Shown one piece after another: positions 47,648-63,663 of a stretch of 64,000 bases of DNA (position 1 is the stretch's first letter; each line of letters starts with the position of its first letter). The notes under the pieces were generated by a model, which saw only the letters and a list, made by a program, of their open reading frames with translations, was not told the DNA's origin and made no database searches. The position numbers and the translations under genes were made by a program. The DNA is from Triplophysa rosa. Its lineage: Eukaryota > Chordata > Actinopteri > Cypriniformes > Nemacheilidae. The stretch is taken from NCBI RefSeq assembly GCF_024868665.1, contig NC_079899.1:1961043-2025042 (forward strand), written 5' to 3'.

Positions 47648-48204
47648 ATGCCTGTGATGTCACACTGGATCCAAACACAGCAAACACTGAACTCAAACTG
47701 TCTGAAGAGAACAGAAAGATCACACGTGTGAGAGAGCGTCAGTCGTATCCTGATCATCCAGACAGATTTGATGGTGTTCCTCAGGTGTTGTGTAGAGAGA
47801 GTCTGACTGGACGCTGTTACTGGGAGGCTGAATGGAGCGAATCAGATGTTCTTATATCAGTGTCATATAAAAGCATCAACAGGAAAGGAAAGAGTGACAG
47901 TGTGTTTGGACACAATGTAAAATCATGGAGTCTAGAGTGCTCTGATGACGGATTAGCTGCATATCACAATGGTAATGAAACAGTCATAGATGTCTATCCA
48001 GATGTGTGTGAGAGAGCAGGAGTGTATGTGGATGAGCCGGCCGGCACTCTGTCCTTCTACAGCGTCTCTGACACACACACACTCACACACTTACACACAT
48101 TCTACACAACATTCACTGAACCTCTGTATGCTGGATTTGCTGTGTTTGAGACCTCCTCAGTGTCTCTGTGTGACATAAACAGCCTCTATAGAGCCTCATG
48201 TTAA
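47648..48204 (+). CDS. B30.2 (PRY-SPRY) terminal exon of NLR, intact
   Basis: The exon follows cttgtgttcag and ends with TAA at 48202-48204. PRY covers about residues 1-60 (DVTLDPNTANTELKLSEENR, then DRFDGVPQVLCRESLTGRCY). SPRY covers the rest (YWEAEWS, NVKSWSLECSDDG, ERAGVYVDEPAGTLSFYSVS, EPLYAGFAVF). Length and motifs are complete for B30.2. The domain binds proteins or ligands in TRIM and fish NLR proteins. It is open and well preserved, in contrast to the NACHT exon. A hAT insertion starts 91 bp after the stop. Confidence 0.92.
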
Positions 48205-48474
48205 AAAGAAGAGAGATACACACATAACCACATGAGTTATTACACATTAATACTGTCAAATCTTTCTGTTCTGGTTGGTTTCATGTGTACATTATAGGGG
48301 TTGAACGACCTTAGATTTTTTTAGGTTGACTATTATGGGATAAAAGTCACGTTGACGATAAGTAAAAAAGAGCTAGGAAGTGTTTTGAAACAAGATTTGA
48401 TGGGTTTGGGCAGTAAGACACTCATGTGTGCAGGCTGTGGTAGAATGGCGGAACTCCAAAATAGCCTCTAAATA

Positions 48475-50089
<1,615 letters not shown>

Positions 50090-50648
50090 TATATATTATG
50101 CCTATCTAAAAACAAATAAACTGTTGTTCATCTATTGCACAAGAGCAACAAGAACTAAACTCAATTAAAGGTCGGTGGTAGCGGGCTATGCAGTAAAAGA
50201 GCAGCAGGTGGATCTCTACAGCAGCCTAAGGGCCCGTCCACACCGGTACGATAATCGCGCGTTTATCAAAACTGGCCTTCCAATGAGATTGCCGCTTTTG
50301 TTCATGTGCCTGGAGCTGCTGAAGTTACAGTAAAACATGACTTTGTGGCGCTAAAGCACAAAACGGTTTTGCCGAGCACACATTGACGAAGAGGAACCAA
50401 GATGAATTCTTGAATTCTTCAAGATAACATACTGTATATTATTGTCGGGAGTGTGACAGAATCCGGATGAACCGGGTGGGAATGACATCCGTACCGCGTG
50501 CAGGTCCTTGGAACAGTCAGTCGTCTTCTTATAGGTACAGTGTCAAAAAAATCACACGAACCGCGACTAGTCGACATCAAGCTTTAAATGTTGCGCCAGA
50601 GCATTAATGTCGACTAATCGATTAGTCTGTGCAACCCCCAGTACATTA

Positions 50649-52005
50649 TGCTTTTTATCTCTATCTGAAACACACAATAGCTGTCAGTAATGAGTAAATA
50701 TAAAAATCATACGTTTTCCCTAACCCATTTAACTGTATGTAAATATTTGTCACGTCAGACTCTTAGTCAGTAGTTTGTTTCCATCAGAGGCAAAAGTCCT
50801 TGTGTGAGTGGAGGAAGATTCTCTGTTTAGTTGTCATTAGTTGGTTGTTTCTCTGTCACTGATGTGTCAGTTCTGTAGGGTTGAAAAAACAACATGAATG
50901 TATTGCTGTGTCACAACCCCACTCTCTTCCCAAAGGACACAGATTGTCCTTCTAAAGATCACAGGGGTGCTGATAGAGATCAAGCACTATTGTCCCAGAT
51001 GTTTGTCTATTGTGGGTCCAGTACACTGGGGCTTAAACCTGATTGGTCAGTTTGAATGTATCATGTTAGGTTTAGTCACATGGTCAAGGAAAGTATCCAA
51101 AGGAAATATAAGATATGATCAGGCTCTCTAGGAGCTCTGGCTCTTCTTCTAAACGTTCTCTCTTGTCTCTCACGTACGATCTCATACATTTGAAAACTGA
51201 TACTTGTGTCATTTATCATTTTATGCATTTACTTTGTAACCATTTGTATACATTGTGTACCATATAATGTAACATCAGTTTGAGGCTGTTATTAAACACT
51301 TTCATTTTCAATTGTGCAAACTAGTTTTGTTTTCATGTGAATATTTAAACACTCTGCAATACAATATAGTCATGTTATAGCAACACTCTGACACACATGT
51401 AGCTATAATCACTGCGCTTATTTCAGTCGTTGCTATAAGAAGCAGAAGGCTGGAATCTGTTCAGAAATACAGTTTTATACCCACTTGCTGTTAACGTTTC
51501 TTGAGTCATTTGGGCGTCCCTATAGCCTGAACCACTATAGTGGAGCAGCCTTACAAAGCCAAGGTTTCTGAAGATGTTTCTGAAACCATTTACAACAACT
51601 TCTACAGGGGGGTTGTTTCATTTTTGGGAAACGCATGTAAAACAATAAGAAACGTTCCTAAAATGGCCGGTAGGAAAGGCTAGGTGTTCAGATCAGTGGA
51701 CATCAGGAAACACAGCCCAGATCTGTGTAAAGCAGAGGAGAAATGACCAACCCAAACATGTGATTCTACTATTATGATTGATGATCCTGCAGTTAAGAGG
51801 AATGTGATTCTGAACACTGATGTTGTAAATGGATTACCAGCCAAAGACTGATTCACTTCTTCTCAGACTGGACAAAGCTGAAGGTCTCAATTGGGTGAAA
51901 AGCAGAAAGAAATGAACACCACTAATGGAGGAACAACTATAACCTTCCCAGCTACTTTGCACAGGGCAAATTAATAAGTAAAAAGGGGGACTCGTGATTT
52001 GCCAG
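50649..52005. other. Candidate NLR 3' UTR and flanking sequence
   Basis: No gene is recognised. An ATTAAA at 51289-51294, after a long AT-rich stretch on the plus strand, could be a polyadenylation site for the NLR. The ORF at 50898-51131 has no family resemblance. Confidence 0.3.
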
Positions 52006-53675
52006 CTGAGGTGGACGAAGTACACAACTTCCTTCTTGAGTGAAAGTACAGATACTCCTGGTCAAATATTACTCCACTACAAGTAAAAGTTGTAAAGACA
52101 GATTCTTACTTAAGTAAAAGTACAGAAGTACGTGCTTTTAAAAGTACTCAAGTATTAAAAGTACATTTCCTTTATGTCAGTTGTGCATTGTTTTATTGTC
52201 TATACCTTATGCCTCTGAAGCAACCTACTGAATACACTGAGTAGCTCACAGTATCAGTGGTATTAAAGGAGCAGTTCACTTCAAAATTTGCCCCCATTGA
52301 CTTTCCATAGTAGTTTTTATTCCTACTATGGAAAGTCAATGGGGGCAAATTTTGCAGTGAGCAACTCCTTTAAGAGCTTTATATGTTTACCACATATATG
52401 TTTAGTTTAGATATAATCCTGTATGATCATTTAGCCTAATTATCCTCATTAGCCCCCTAGGCATATATGTATTTATGAGGAGTGTTCTTTTATTTTGTAT
52501 ATTCCCTTTACCAGTTTTAGCAGCAATTTACCAGTAAGTAGTAAGGTTCTTGTAAATAGTCAAGTGTAGAAGCCATGTGTTTGTTGGACTTATTACCATT
52601 TGTATTACCATAATTTAACTACAAACATAAACTAAATCTAGTATAATAATGAATATAATGAAACTATGGTATGTTTAGTTGCTGTGGTTTTACTAAAGAT
52701 TATTAATTGGAGTATGGTTCCTATATTTAGAAAATGGTAAATTTGTGGATACTGTGGTTTTAATGCAAATACCATCCCTGCTGAAAAAAAGCAATGAATT
52801 TTTGAATTAGAATGAGATTTTTAAATTAAATTCCTCTTTGTAGTGTGTTTTGGGTTTTATTCCAATAGGATTTACCATCCCACCAATAGAATCCATCACA
52901 TACAAGTAGACAACAAGTATCCATAGTACAATTCCCATTATAACCATTAAATCCATTACATTTTATGTTGTATTTTGGGCAGGGTTCTATTGTTTTTATA
53001 CAGATATACAGGAATACTTCAACTATAGTTACTTCAGTAAAAACATCATTCATTTTCCAAATCGCTTTAAATTATATAGCAGCAGATCAGAAGTTAACAC
53101 GCACGTGTAGCTCAAGGTGTATGTGACGCTTATTTACCGTTTAGCCGTTATGCCGATCATTTTCATGACAATGTTTCAACGATCTTTGACTGATCGTAAC
53201 CCACAGATGATTACACCACACTTGAACATGTGCCTTTTTCGTCTTTTATTGTTCTATTTGTCTTTTTAGAGCACTATCAATGGTGTAGCAGCGCCGTCGT
53301 TTACATTAGTTTAGCGGGGAAGATCCCAGAGTTGCCAAATTTGCGTTAAAAAATCTGCCAAATGGCCATTCAAAGCTTGCCGGAAAACCGCGAGCTTAGA
53401 AAAACTGAAATACTTGGCAACAATAAAAGGTCCTGGCAGATCGCAAGCCAGATAAATTGCGCACACAGGAAACCCCGCTGCATAGAAACCATTTTCTACT
53501 TTTGGACCTTTTTATAAATGTAGTGGAGTAAAAAGTATGATATTTGTCTTTCAAATGTAGTGAAGTTAAAGTACAAGTACTCAGAAAAAATAATACTCAA
53601 GTAAAGTACAGATACTCAAAAAGTGTACTTAAGTACAGTACTCAGGTAAATTTACTTCGTTACTGTCCACCACTG
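52006..53675. mobile_element. hAT-type element with exact 8-bp target duplication, 1670 bp
   Basis: The ends ctgaggtggacgaagtaca and, reverse-complemented, cagtggtggacagtaacga are inverted. Sub-terminal regions are full of aagtacagatactc/gagtatctgtactt words. The octamer tttgccag is repeated exactly at 51998-52005 and 53676-53683. No transposase was found. A palindromic MITE is nested at 52263-52373. Confidence 0.85.
52263..52373. mobile_element. Near-perfect palindromic MITE (51-bp arms, 9-base loop)
   Basis: The left arm 52263-52313 is the reverse complement of 52323-52373 apart from a few positions; the inner core ttgcccccattgactttcca is perfect. The outer bases read TTAA on both sides, which suggests a TTAA-targeting element. 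A transcript would fold into a long hairpin. Confidence 0.85.
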
Positions 53676-53683
53676 TTTGCCAG

Positions 53684-54640
53684 TAAATGGGTTGATTATT
53701 AATTGATATTATTGTACTCGAAATCCATAAAAATGCATCAACAACAAGATAGATTCTTTGTCATCATATATTCAAAATAATTCCTAGCACATCATCACCC
53801 AACATAGAAAATGACCCAAATTACACCAGTGTTCACATGTAGCAGTTAGACAAGCCACAAGTTGTATGTGGAGATGAAGGTAGCCTCAGCTGTTTTAATG
53901 ATAATACAAGTTCTGTCCATAGTCAATATATTCCCAGTAGGTTGCCAATGGAGTAAACTTCCGAAGTAAACTTGTAATCCTACGTCCAGCTATTGAAGTT
54001 GATCCCCATAATCCATAAAGTGTAGATTTCGACAATATACTCCTCTGAGGTCAGGTACAAAGTGACTCAAGCATAGTACAATCATTTCCACACACAAAAT
54101 CCCCTACAAGAAAGGATTAAATAAACAAACATAAGCAAAATAATCTTTCTTAACAAATAACGTTAAAGTCTCTAAAGACATTACATGCAGCAAACTCAGA
54201 CAAAGATATGAACATTAGACTTACATTTGAGCAGCAAACACAACGTTTCTCAAATGGGATAGACCTATTTCACAGCGTGACTTGTACAAACCGGAAGTAG
54301 GGTAAACGCTTGTCCGGTCCATTCACTGCACAGAACAGTTGCGGAGACCAGAAGTTAGGCATGTAGCGCTCCATTTATGCTGATTTGTCTTACATATATC
54401 AGACCTTGATAATAAATAAATCGCTCAAAAAACTGTTTTTGTAATGTTTGTTTTCCCTATTTTTACATCTTCCAGTAAACCATGAACAAATCGGACAACA
54501 TATGCTACTTTTGGTTTTGGTAAATAAAATTAATTCCTGTGAGAAAACAAGCTGAATGAATGAATGAATGGCTGGCAGCAGTGCGGCAGGAAAAAGTTTT
54601 CCCCTACTTCCGGTCTCAGTCGCCAATTTGTTAAATACTC
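53684..54640. other. Intergenic stretch with no recognised feature
   Basis: Only a short gaatgaatgaatg microsatellite near 54556-54568 is noted. Small ORFs look like chance. Confidence 0.4.
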
Positions 54641-55550
54641 TGGCTGCGTCCGAAAGCTTAGGCAGCTGACTTGTTGCCTCGCTGCCTCATGAGTCGAGTT
54701 GGGAATCGAAAATCAATTCCAATTTGGAATCGGAATCGAAAGGCTAGGAATCGGATCGGAATGGAAAGGAATAGGAATCGGATACTTGAGATTAAAATTT
54801 GAATTCCTCTTATCAATTCCTGTGTGCATATTTTCAGAAAAGTACATGCGTTGCATGATCTGCTGATATCTCAATAAAAGCCCTTATGAAAACCATCGAT
54901 ATTTTTTACTATAGTAAGCATAGTTTAGCTATAGAATTTGGATTAAAGCACAGGAATCACAAATTAACCATAGTTGCATTATAGTAACTGCAGTTTAACC
55001 ATGATGTAGTTCAACTATGATAATACTATGGGAAAAACTATGGGAATCGATAAGAATCGAAATCGATAAGCAGAATCAGAATTGGAATCGATAAAATTGA
55101 AATGATTCCCAACCCTACTCATGAGTGACTTCGGGGGCCGTGTTTCGGCATGAAGGCAGCTCCGAGAAACACATTCGGTCAGCCTTCAGAGGCAGCGTAA
55201 CAGAATTCTGTTTGAAATATAAACAGAGGGCACCTTTGTGATAACTAATCGAATATGTTAAAACTACAATAGCAATTTCTCACTAGAAATGCAATCCAAA
55301 GTTGTAAAAAGATCAAATATAACTTTACACAAAAACTGTGCTCCAGCACAGTTTCTTGTTTCTTGGCTGCCTTTTTATTTCAAACTCAACCCTGCTCGAC
55401 CAATCACATTCCCTGCACGAGCACAAGCATAGAATTCTGGGACATTGAAGGCAGCAAAGGATACATCCATGCTGCCTTCAAAAATCGACCTAATGGAGGT
55501 ATCTCAGGAGACAAGAAGTAAAGGAAACATTGGATTCGGACGTGCCTTAA
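54640..55550. mobile_element. MITE with ctgcgtccgaa ends, interrupted by a hAT MITE
   Basis: The left end ctggctgcgtccgaaagct and the right end, reverse-complemented aaggcacgtccgaatcc, are inverted. The interior (aactacaatagcaatttctc, ctagaaatgcaatcc and onward) is clearly related to the interior of the tcccaccag MITEs at 28632 and 35464, although the ends differ. Confidence 0.6.
54694..55117. mobile_element. hAT MITE, 424 bp, exact 8-bp target duplication
   Basis: The ends tcgagttgggaatcgaaaa and, reverse-complemented, tagggttgggaatcatttc are inverted. The interior is rich in ggaatcg/cgattcc words. The octamer ctcatgag is repeated exactly at 54686-54693 and 55118-55125. Confidence 0.85.
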
Positions 55551-55560
55551 TGCCTTCCTA

Positions 55561-55786
55561 CGGCTCTCACTAAATCCTTGGTGTTTCGAGTCTGACGTCA
55601 TCACGCAACAGTGTTTTTTGGGCGATTTTAACAATCATAGGCAGTTTAGTTGGTTAGAGTAAGGTTAGGGTTAGGGTGTGGGTTAGGGTAAAGGTTTCGT
55701 AAGACTTGAAACACCAAGGATTTAGTCAAAACCAACAAGCCACGCCCACGGATCTGACTCGGAACACCAGGATTTAGTGAGAGCCG
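55561..55786. mobile_element. hAT MITE, 226 bp, exact 8-bp target duplication
   Basis: Inverted ends of about 31 bp: cggctctcactaaatcctt at 55561 and its complement ending at 55786. The octamer ccttccta is repeated exactly at 55553-55560 and 55787-55794. Inside are gttagggttagggtgtggg words and a second, inverted copy of the cttggtgtttc end motif. Confidence 0.88.
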
Positions 55787-55938
55787 CCTTCCTACCTTGA
55801 AATGCTGCCTCCGAAGGTAGCATTTTAGAGGTCCACGTGGCAGCTTCCTAGCTACTTTCTTTCTACTCCTTTATATGGCCTTAAACGACTCCAGGTTTCC
55901 CCCTTGTGGTCTAGGCAACACATTATACAAAATACATT

Positions 55939-56262
55939 GTGACTGGCAGTGACTGTTACACAACTTCATGTAAAAAGTTGAAAGAGAAGCTTCAAACATA
56001 TATACGAGAAAAACAGAAGCTAACCCTAGAAGATCGAACTGAACATGAACATGTTCTTATTGCTTTTAGTCAATCCCATCAGTTTGGTCAAGAGATTCTC
56101 TTCCATGAGCGAGATCAAGAAGAACAGCAGGTTAAACTGTATCCTGTCCTCCAAGATGATCTCTTGAGTCTGATTGAGGAAGAAATGAAACATCCAGTTA
56201 TTCTCTCAAAACATCAACACATTTCTAGGCCTGGGGGTCTTAAAGTAACAGGAGTTTTGTAG
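55939..56262 (+). CDS. Unrecognised 107-codon ORF
   Basis: An ATG-to-TAG frame with a charged, helix-prone N-terminal half (KKLKEKLQTYIREKQKLTL) and a hydrophobic-acidic C-terminal half (LLSLIEEEMKHPVI, then KHQHISRPGG). I do not recognise it. Composition is protein-like and there is no overlapping ORF of similar length. No splice sites are obvious. It could be the relic of a transposon or host gene, or chance. Confidence 0.25.
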   Translation: MTGSDCYTTSCKKLKEKLQTYIREKQKLTLEDRTEHEHVLIAFSQSHQFGQEILFHERDQEEQQVKLYPVLQDDLLSLIEEEMKHPVILSKHQHISRPGGLKVTGVL

Positions 56263-56972
56263 TCCTACTCTGTCATTGAAATTAATTAAACAAATGAAAC
56301 GACCCACTCACTGCTGTTTACTCAATAACTTTAGTAGCTTTAATAGGAATTTATGAGATGAATATTGTTTTCGTTTCACAGCTTGTCGTGCAAAAACACA
56401 AATTATTATAAATAATAAACAAGGTTATTTGAGAGCTCAAATGTCTGCTCTGCATGTTTTTGAACAATTGTGATCTCATTTACTGTATGTTGTATGTGAT
56501 GTGTGCCTTATGATCACCATTAATAGGCCTACATACCTTTATGAAACCAATGATTCAATTACTAGAGCATAAAATTGTTTACAAGAGTACAAAATTCATG
56601 TGATCATAGTGATCTAGTCACTTTATTTTGCTTTCAAAATGCCACCGCCAATAGGATAATAAAGTGTCTTACTATTTTTTCTTTTAAAATTTTTATTTTA
56701 TATGATGGTTAAATTCGGTATGTTAAGCTACAGTATGTGTGTACTATAATGGCATAAAACTCATATTGGTTCGGTGGGTTAGAATTATGCCCTGCCCCAT
56801 TCTTTCGAGTTGTTCCGTGACCTTTCTGAAGTCTACGACAGACACTCTCATCACTTTGTACTTATCAATGTGACGGAAGCTTCCGCTGATGGAGATAATC
56901 CTGAATAACATCACGTCACATGAATGTCAGACACACTAAAGAAATAAAAGGCGTTCAGGTGGAGTTTAGTAC
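56263..56972. other. Stretch downstream of the LRRC74-like exons
   Basis: The final coding exon and polyadenylation site of the minus-strand gene should lie here or further left, but I could not identify them. It is AT-rich and otherwise featureless. Confidence 0.35.
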
Positions 56973-60280
<3,308 letters not shown>

Positions 60281-61670
60281 CCTTCAGCTTCACTTATTCA
60301 ATGTATTTAGTGTTCTTCAGTGCTGTCGGCTCTGTGTTAGGCCGGTTGTGTCTTAGCAACAGGTGAGCATGTGATACTGAACTGAGAGAAACTCATCAAA
60401 CATGTATGACAGTGAGATGCTCCACTTACTAAAGTCTCTTCAAACGGTTTAGATTTCTTACAATAAAATTGCTTTCGTTTGGTTAATGCTGCTTGATAAA
60501 AAAGAATTAAAAGACACACAAGACATGTAAAATGTATGAAAAATGACTACATATGATCAAATAACAGATACTGTAGAATTGTAGTTAAATTTTCGTTCTG
60601 TGAACTACTAACAATATTGACCTCAAATTTCAATTTAAAAATATTGTTTCTATTTGCATTTATTTGCAGAAAATGAAAACTGGAAAAAACAGGTGAAAAT
60701 AATAGAAAATAACAAAAAAGATGCTCTTTATTTTTTCAATACAATTTGTCAAATACTGCAACAACAACAAAAAAACAAGTTCATATTCACTTTTAAGCAA
60801 TACAACAGTAATATTTCTACATGTTTTTAGGAAAAGTTCAAGATTGATTATTTTTTATGCGATAACCTGGATTGTTCTCTTTTTGGATTTTTTTTATGAC
60901 TTTATGTCACTCCTGAGGGAAATTCAACAGACACTGGACTGAAATGAGCACAATAGATTAACATCTTGGCATCTGTTCATAAGTCATTTAATGCAGTTTT
61001 AGTGGTTACAAAATGTTTTCGGTACTATTTTCACCAGTTACAAAACTCAAATCCTCAAATGTACACTACAGTATTTATTGAAGTTTATGAAATTACCATA
61101 GTTAACACTATAGAATACTGTCATATACATTATAAAACAGTGTAGTAATTCCTATAATATACTAGAGTATACCGTTATAATAAATACTGAATGACAATAC
61201 ACAAGTATTGATGTGGAATGTTAATTTGGGGTTTAAATTTGGTTGTACAGCAATACAATGATGGTTTCAAAGTATTGTTTATATTTATTTAATAAATCCA
61301 AAGATATTAATGCTCAATTGAATGAATGTGGCCTTCACGTTATCATTGAGTGAACAGTAAAGCTGCGGTACAAAGACACAACAACAGATGGCGGAAATGA
61401 GCAATTTAAGTTTGTGGTGTAAAAGTTAGCAAGAAACTAGGCGACGGTAATGAAAATCGAGAAGCTTGTAGTCAGATCAAATAAATAAATTAAGTTTAAA
61501 ACAGTCTTAGTGCAACGAAGCATTGTTGCGTCATGTGATTACGTAACACTGGCGCGCGCGTTCAAAGATTCTTTTCAGTGGTTTGTTGACAGTCTGAGCG
61601 CGAGCGAGGATCACTAACCTTCAGTCAGAGAGACAGACGGTCGACAGTCGTGAAGTTTGACGGGTGAGAC
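60281..61670. promoter_or_regulatory. Divergent intergenic region between the LRRC74-like and kinase-like genes
   Basis: The two genes face away from each other, so promoters for both should lie here. The last 130 bp before the plus-strand ATG is richer in CG (ggcgcgcgcgttcaaag, gagcgcgagcgaggat) than the AT-rich remainder, which is the best promoter candidate. A possible extra 5' exon of the minus gene (about 60497-60430, KRKQFYCKKSKPFEETL before gtaagt) is weak. Confidence 0.35.
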
Positions 61671-63663
61671 ATGTTTTCAGCTCCAGTGTTTGAGACAACA
61701 GGGCTCCTCAGCGGCACTACTGTGATTACAGACACTCAGTTTGCGTTGAGGAGGATGAATTCGACGACCGGTGGTGGAGTGAACATCATCCGGAGAGATT
61801 CTGTGGAGAAAAACACCCCGCCGGGTTAGTGACTCAATTGTTTTAAGTCAAGTAACGTTCATTCTGTTACTGTTCATTTGGAGTGACAAACGACCAGTCA
61901 GATTTGCTAAAATGCCTGACTTTTCGAAAAATAATAATACAGTTTGTTGTCGTTAATCCAAATCGGTGTTTTAAAATGGCTTCGATACTAAAAGTGGTAC
62001 TTTATATCATTCATCTTTTGTCGAAATCTGCAAAAATACAAACAAACGATGTGCTTTACACTCGTTTTGAACATTTTAAAGGTCAATTCCATGCAAAGCT
62101 AATCTAACCATGAATAAAACAATTACCGAAGGTTTTTAGTCGCCATACTGATCGATCGCATGTCGATATTTTGTTCAAACTCATGTGAAGTCTCTTTTAA
62201 TTTATTTTCATTTTTAAAGCACGAGTTTCATATTAAGTGAATTGTCACATCCTTAACGGTCAATATTCCTCTTAAATGTCCACATGAAAATTAAAGTATG
62301 ATAACTATTTGATGTTTTATGAATCACTTCTCCAGTTGTTGGGTATTAGTGCTTCTGGTTTTGTGTTTAAAATGTTAAAATGTTGTAATTACACACATCC
62401 TGTGTGACTGAAACAGTAATAACAGTTAACTTGTCATAATAACATAACTTGTGAATATTTTAATTTGGTTTTCAATGTAGTTTTGACTCTTGAAAAGGGA
62501 CACCACTTGCCACCGCAAATAAAGAATGGTTAAAATAATTAGGATGAATGAATTATTATCTGTGATTGTTCAAATGTAGCTTGATGCTTCGTTTCTTCAC
62601 GTCATAAATGTGTTTCTCTCTTTTTTAGTTGAGCATCCGGGAAGAAAAATGAAGAAAGCCATGAACGCTTTCTTCCAGAAATCGTGGCGGGTGATCAGAC
62701 GTGCCTGTTGCTGCGTCTACGTCGACGTGGAAGACGAGGATTTCTCTGATCCCCAGCCTGGCCCATCTTGGGCAATGGAGGGTCAGAGGTCAGCTGCTCC
62801 AGAGCCTGATGACCGGACAGAATCAGCGCCAGTATCAGGCCCATCCAGTCCAGAGAAGGCAGACGCAAAAACAAAACAGGCGGCCGAACCTGAGGCGGCA
62901 AAGCCCGAGTCATCTCAAAGAGCTCGAGCTGAATCTGCTTCAGAGTCACCGCCTGTCTCGCGCCCATCTTCCAAGAAAAGCAAAGGCAAAAACAAACAAA
63001 CGCAAACGCACTAAATCTGTTTCACCTTCAAGTTCAACCCACCCGATCACAGATGAGCCAGCTGTGCCCAAGCAGTCGACCGAGCTTGAGTCTTCGCCCG
63101 CTGACACACTTGTGACTGATTTAACCGAGCCTGTTAATGGTGAGTCTGCTTTCATTGTTTCATTCTCAGAGGTATATTTGTATTTTTTTAGATCTGCAAG
63201 ATGATTTATCCTTTAAATGAAAAATGATGTGGTTACAACACTCTTACTTCATGTAGGGCAGCATCTAATAAAAACTTTGTAATGTGTTTCAGCTCCGTTC
63301 GCTTCCCTTTACGATCTGGGAAAAAAGCTGGACAAAAAACGATGCGACCTGTTTGTGGGCACTCGCAAATCTGACAGACAGAGAGTGAGTTTCATTTTTA
63401 TACACCCATTTTTTTTTTTGAGTCCTAACATACCTGGTGAAACACTTAAGTGAGCATTAAGTTATATTATTCTATTACAATGACACATATATAATATGCG
63501 CTGCTATGAATCATCATAAACTGTATCTAATGTGTGTAGTGCCCGCTGAATTGGGAATAGACACTTGGATTTATTGAATGCACACATGATTCTGTATCTT
63601 GTCTCTTTGCAGGTCAACATCAAAGTCATACCCAAGTTGCCACACAAGAGATTTGTTCGTATT
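61671..63663 (+). pseudogene. Pim-like kinase gene, 5' part, with frame-breaking 4-bp duplication
   Basis: Four plus-strand exons with good GT-AG sites and matching phases: 61671-61824 (starts MFSAPVFETTGLL), 62629-63139 (HPGRKMKKAMNAFFQKSWRV, a CCC stretch, then Pro/Ser/Glu-rich), 63293-63384 and 63613-63663. Exons 3-4 read FASLYDLGKKLDKKRCDLFV, then VNIKVIPK, the layout of a kinase N-lobe as in the expanded fish Pim-like family (LYELGKKLG, VAIK). The glycine-loop residues are replaced while the beta-3 Lys is kept. In exon 2 a caaacaaa duplication (62993-63000) shifts the frame to a TAA at 63012-63014. The other frame (KRKRTKSVSPSSSTHP) continues to the donor. The rest of the kinase lies beyond the window. 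Confidence 0.6.

Larger units (their letters stand above)
11656..48204 (+). pseudogene. NLRC3-like fish NLR gene (FISNA-NACHT-LRR-B30.2), probably a pseudogene
   Basis: This spans all recognised exons of one plus-strand NLR locus. Exons in order are an N-terminal peptide exon (11656-11769), FISNA-NACHT (11953-13866), LRR exons (21267, 34343, 41218, 46498 and 46755), a 47-bp linker (47015) and B30.2 (47648-48204). Splice sites are GT-AG and phases agree between neighbouring exons. Family knowledge: such NLRs are cytosolic sensors or regulators, NACHT binds nucleotide, and LRR and B30.2 bind ligands. Two in-frame stops in the NACHT exon and a 2-bp insertion in two LRR exons argue against a full-length product. 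The last three exons remain intact. Upstream exons and promoter were not identified. The locus could instead be two adjacent NLRs, with the 3' exons belonging to a second one whose NACHT exon is missing. Confidence 0.75.

Noticed and set aside
60337..60519. Extra 5' exon of the LRRC74-like gene
   Set aside because: A gtaagt donor follows KPFEETL, but the acceptor is weak and the first exon already has an ATG with an upstream in-frame stop.
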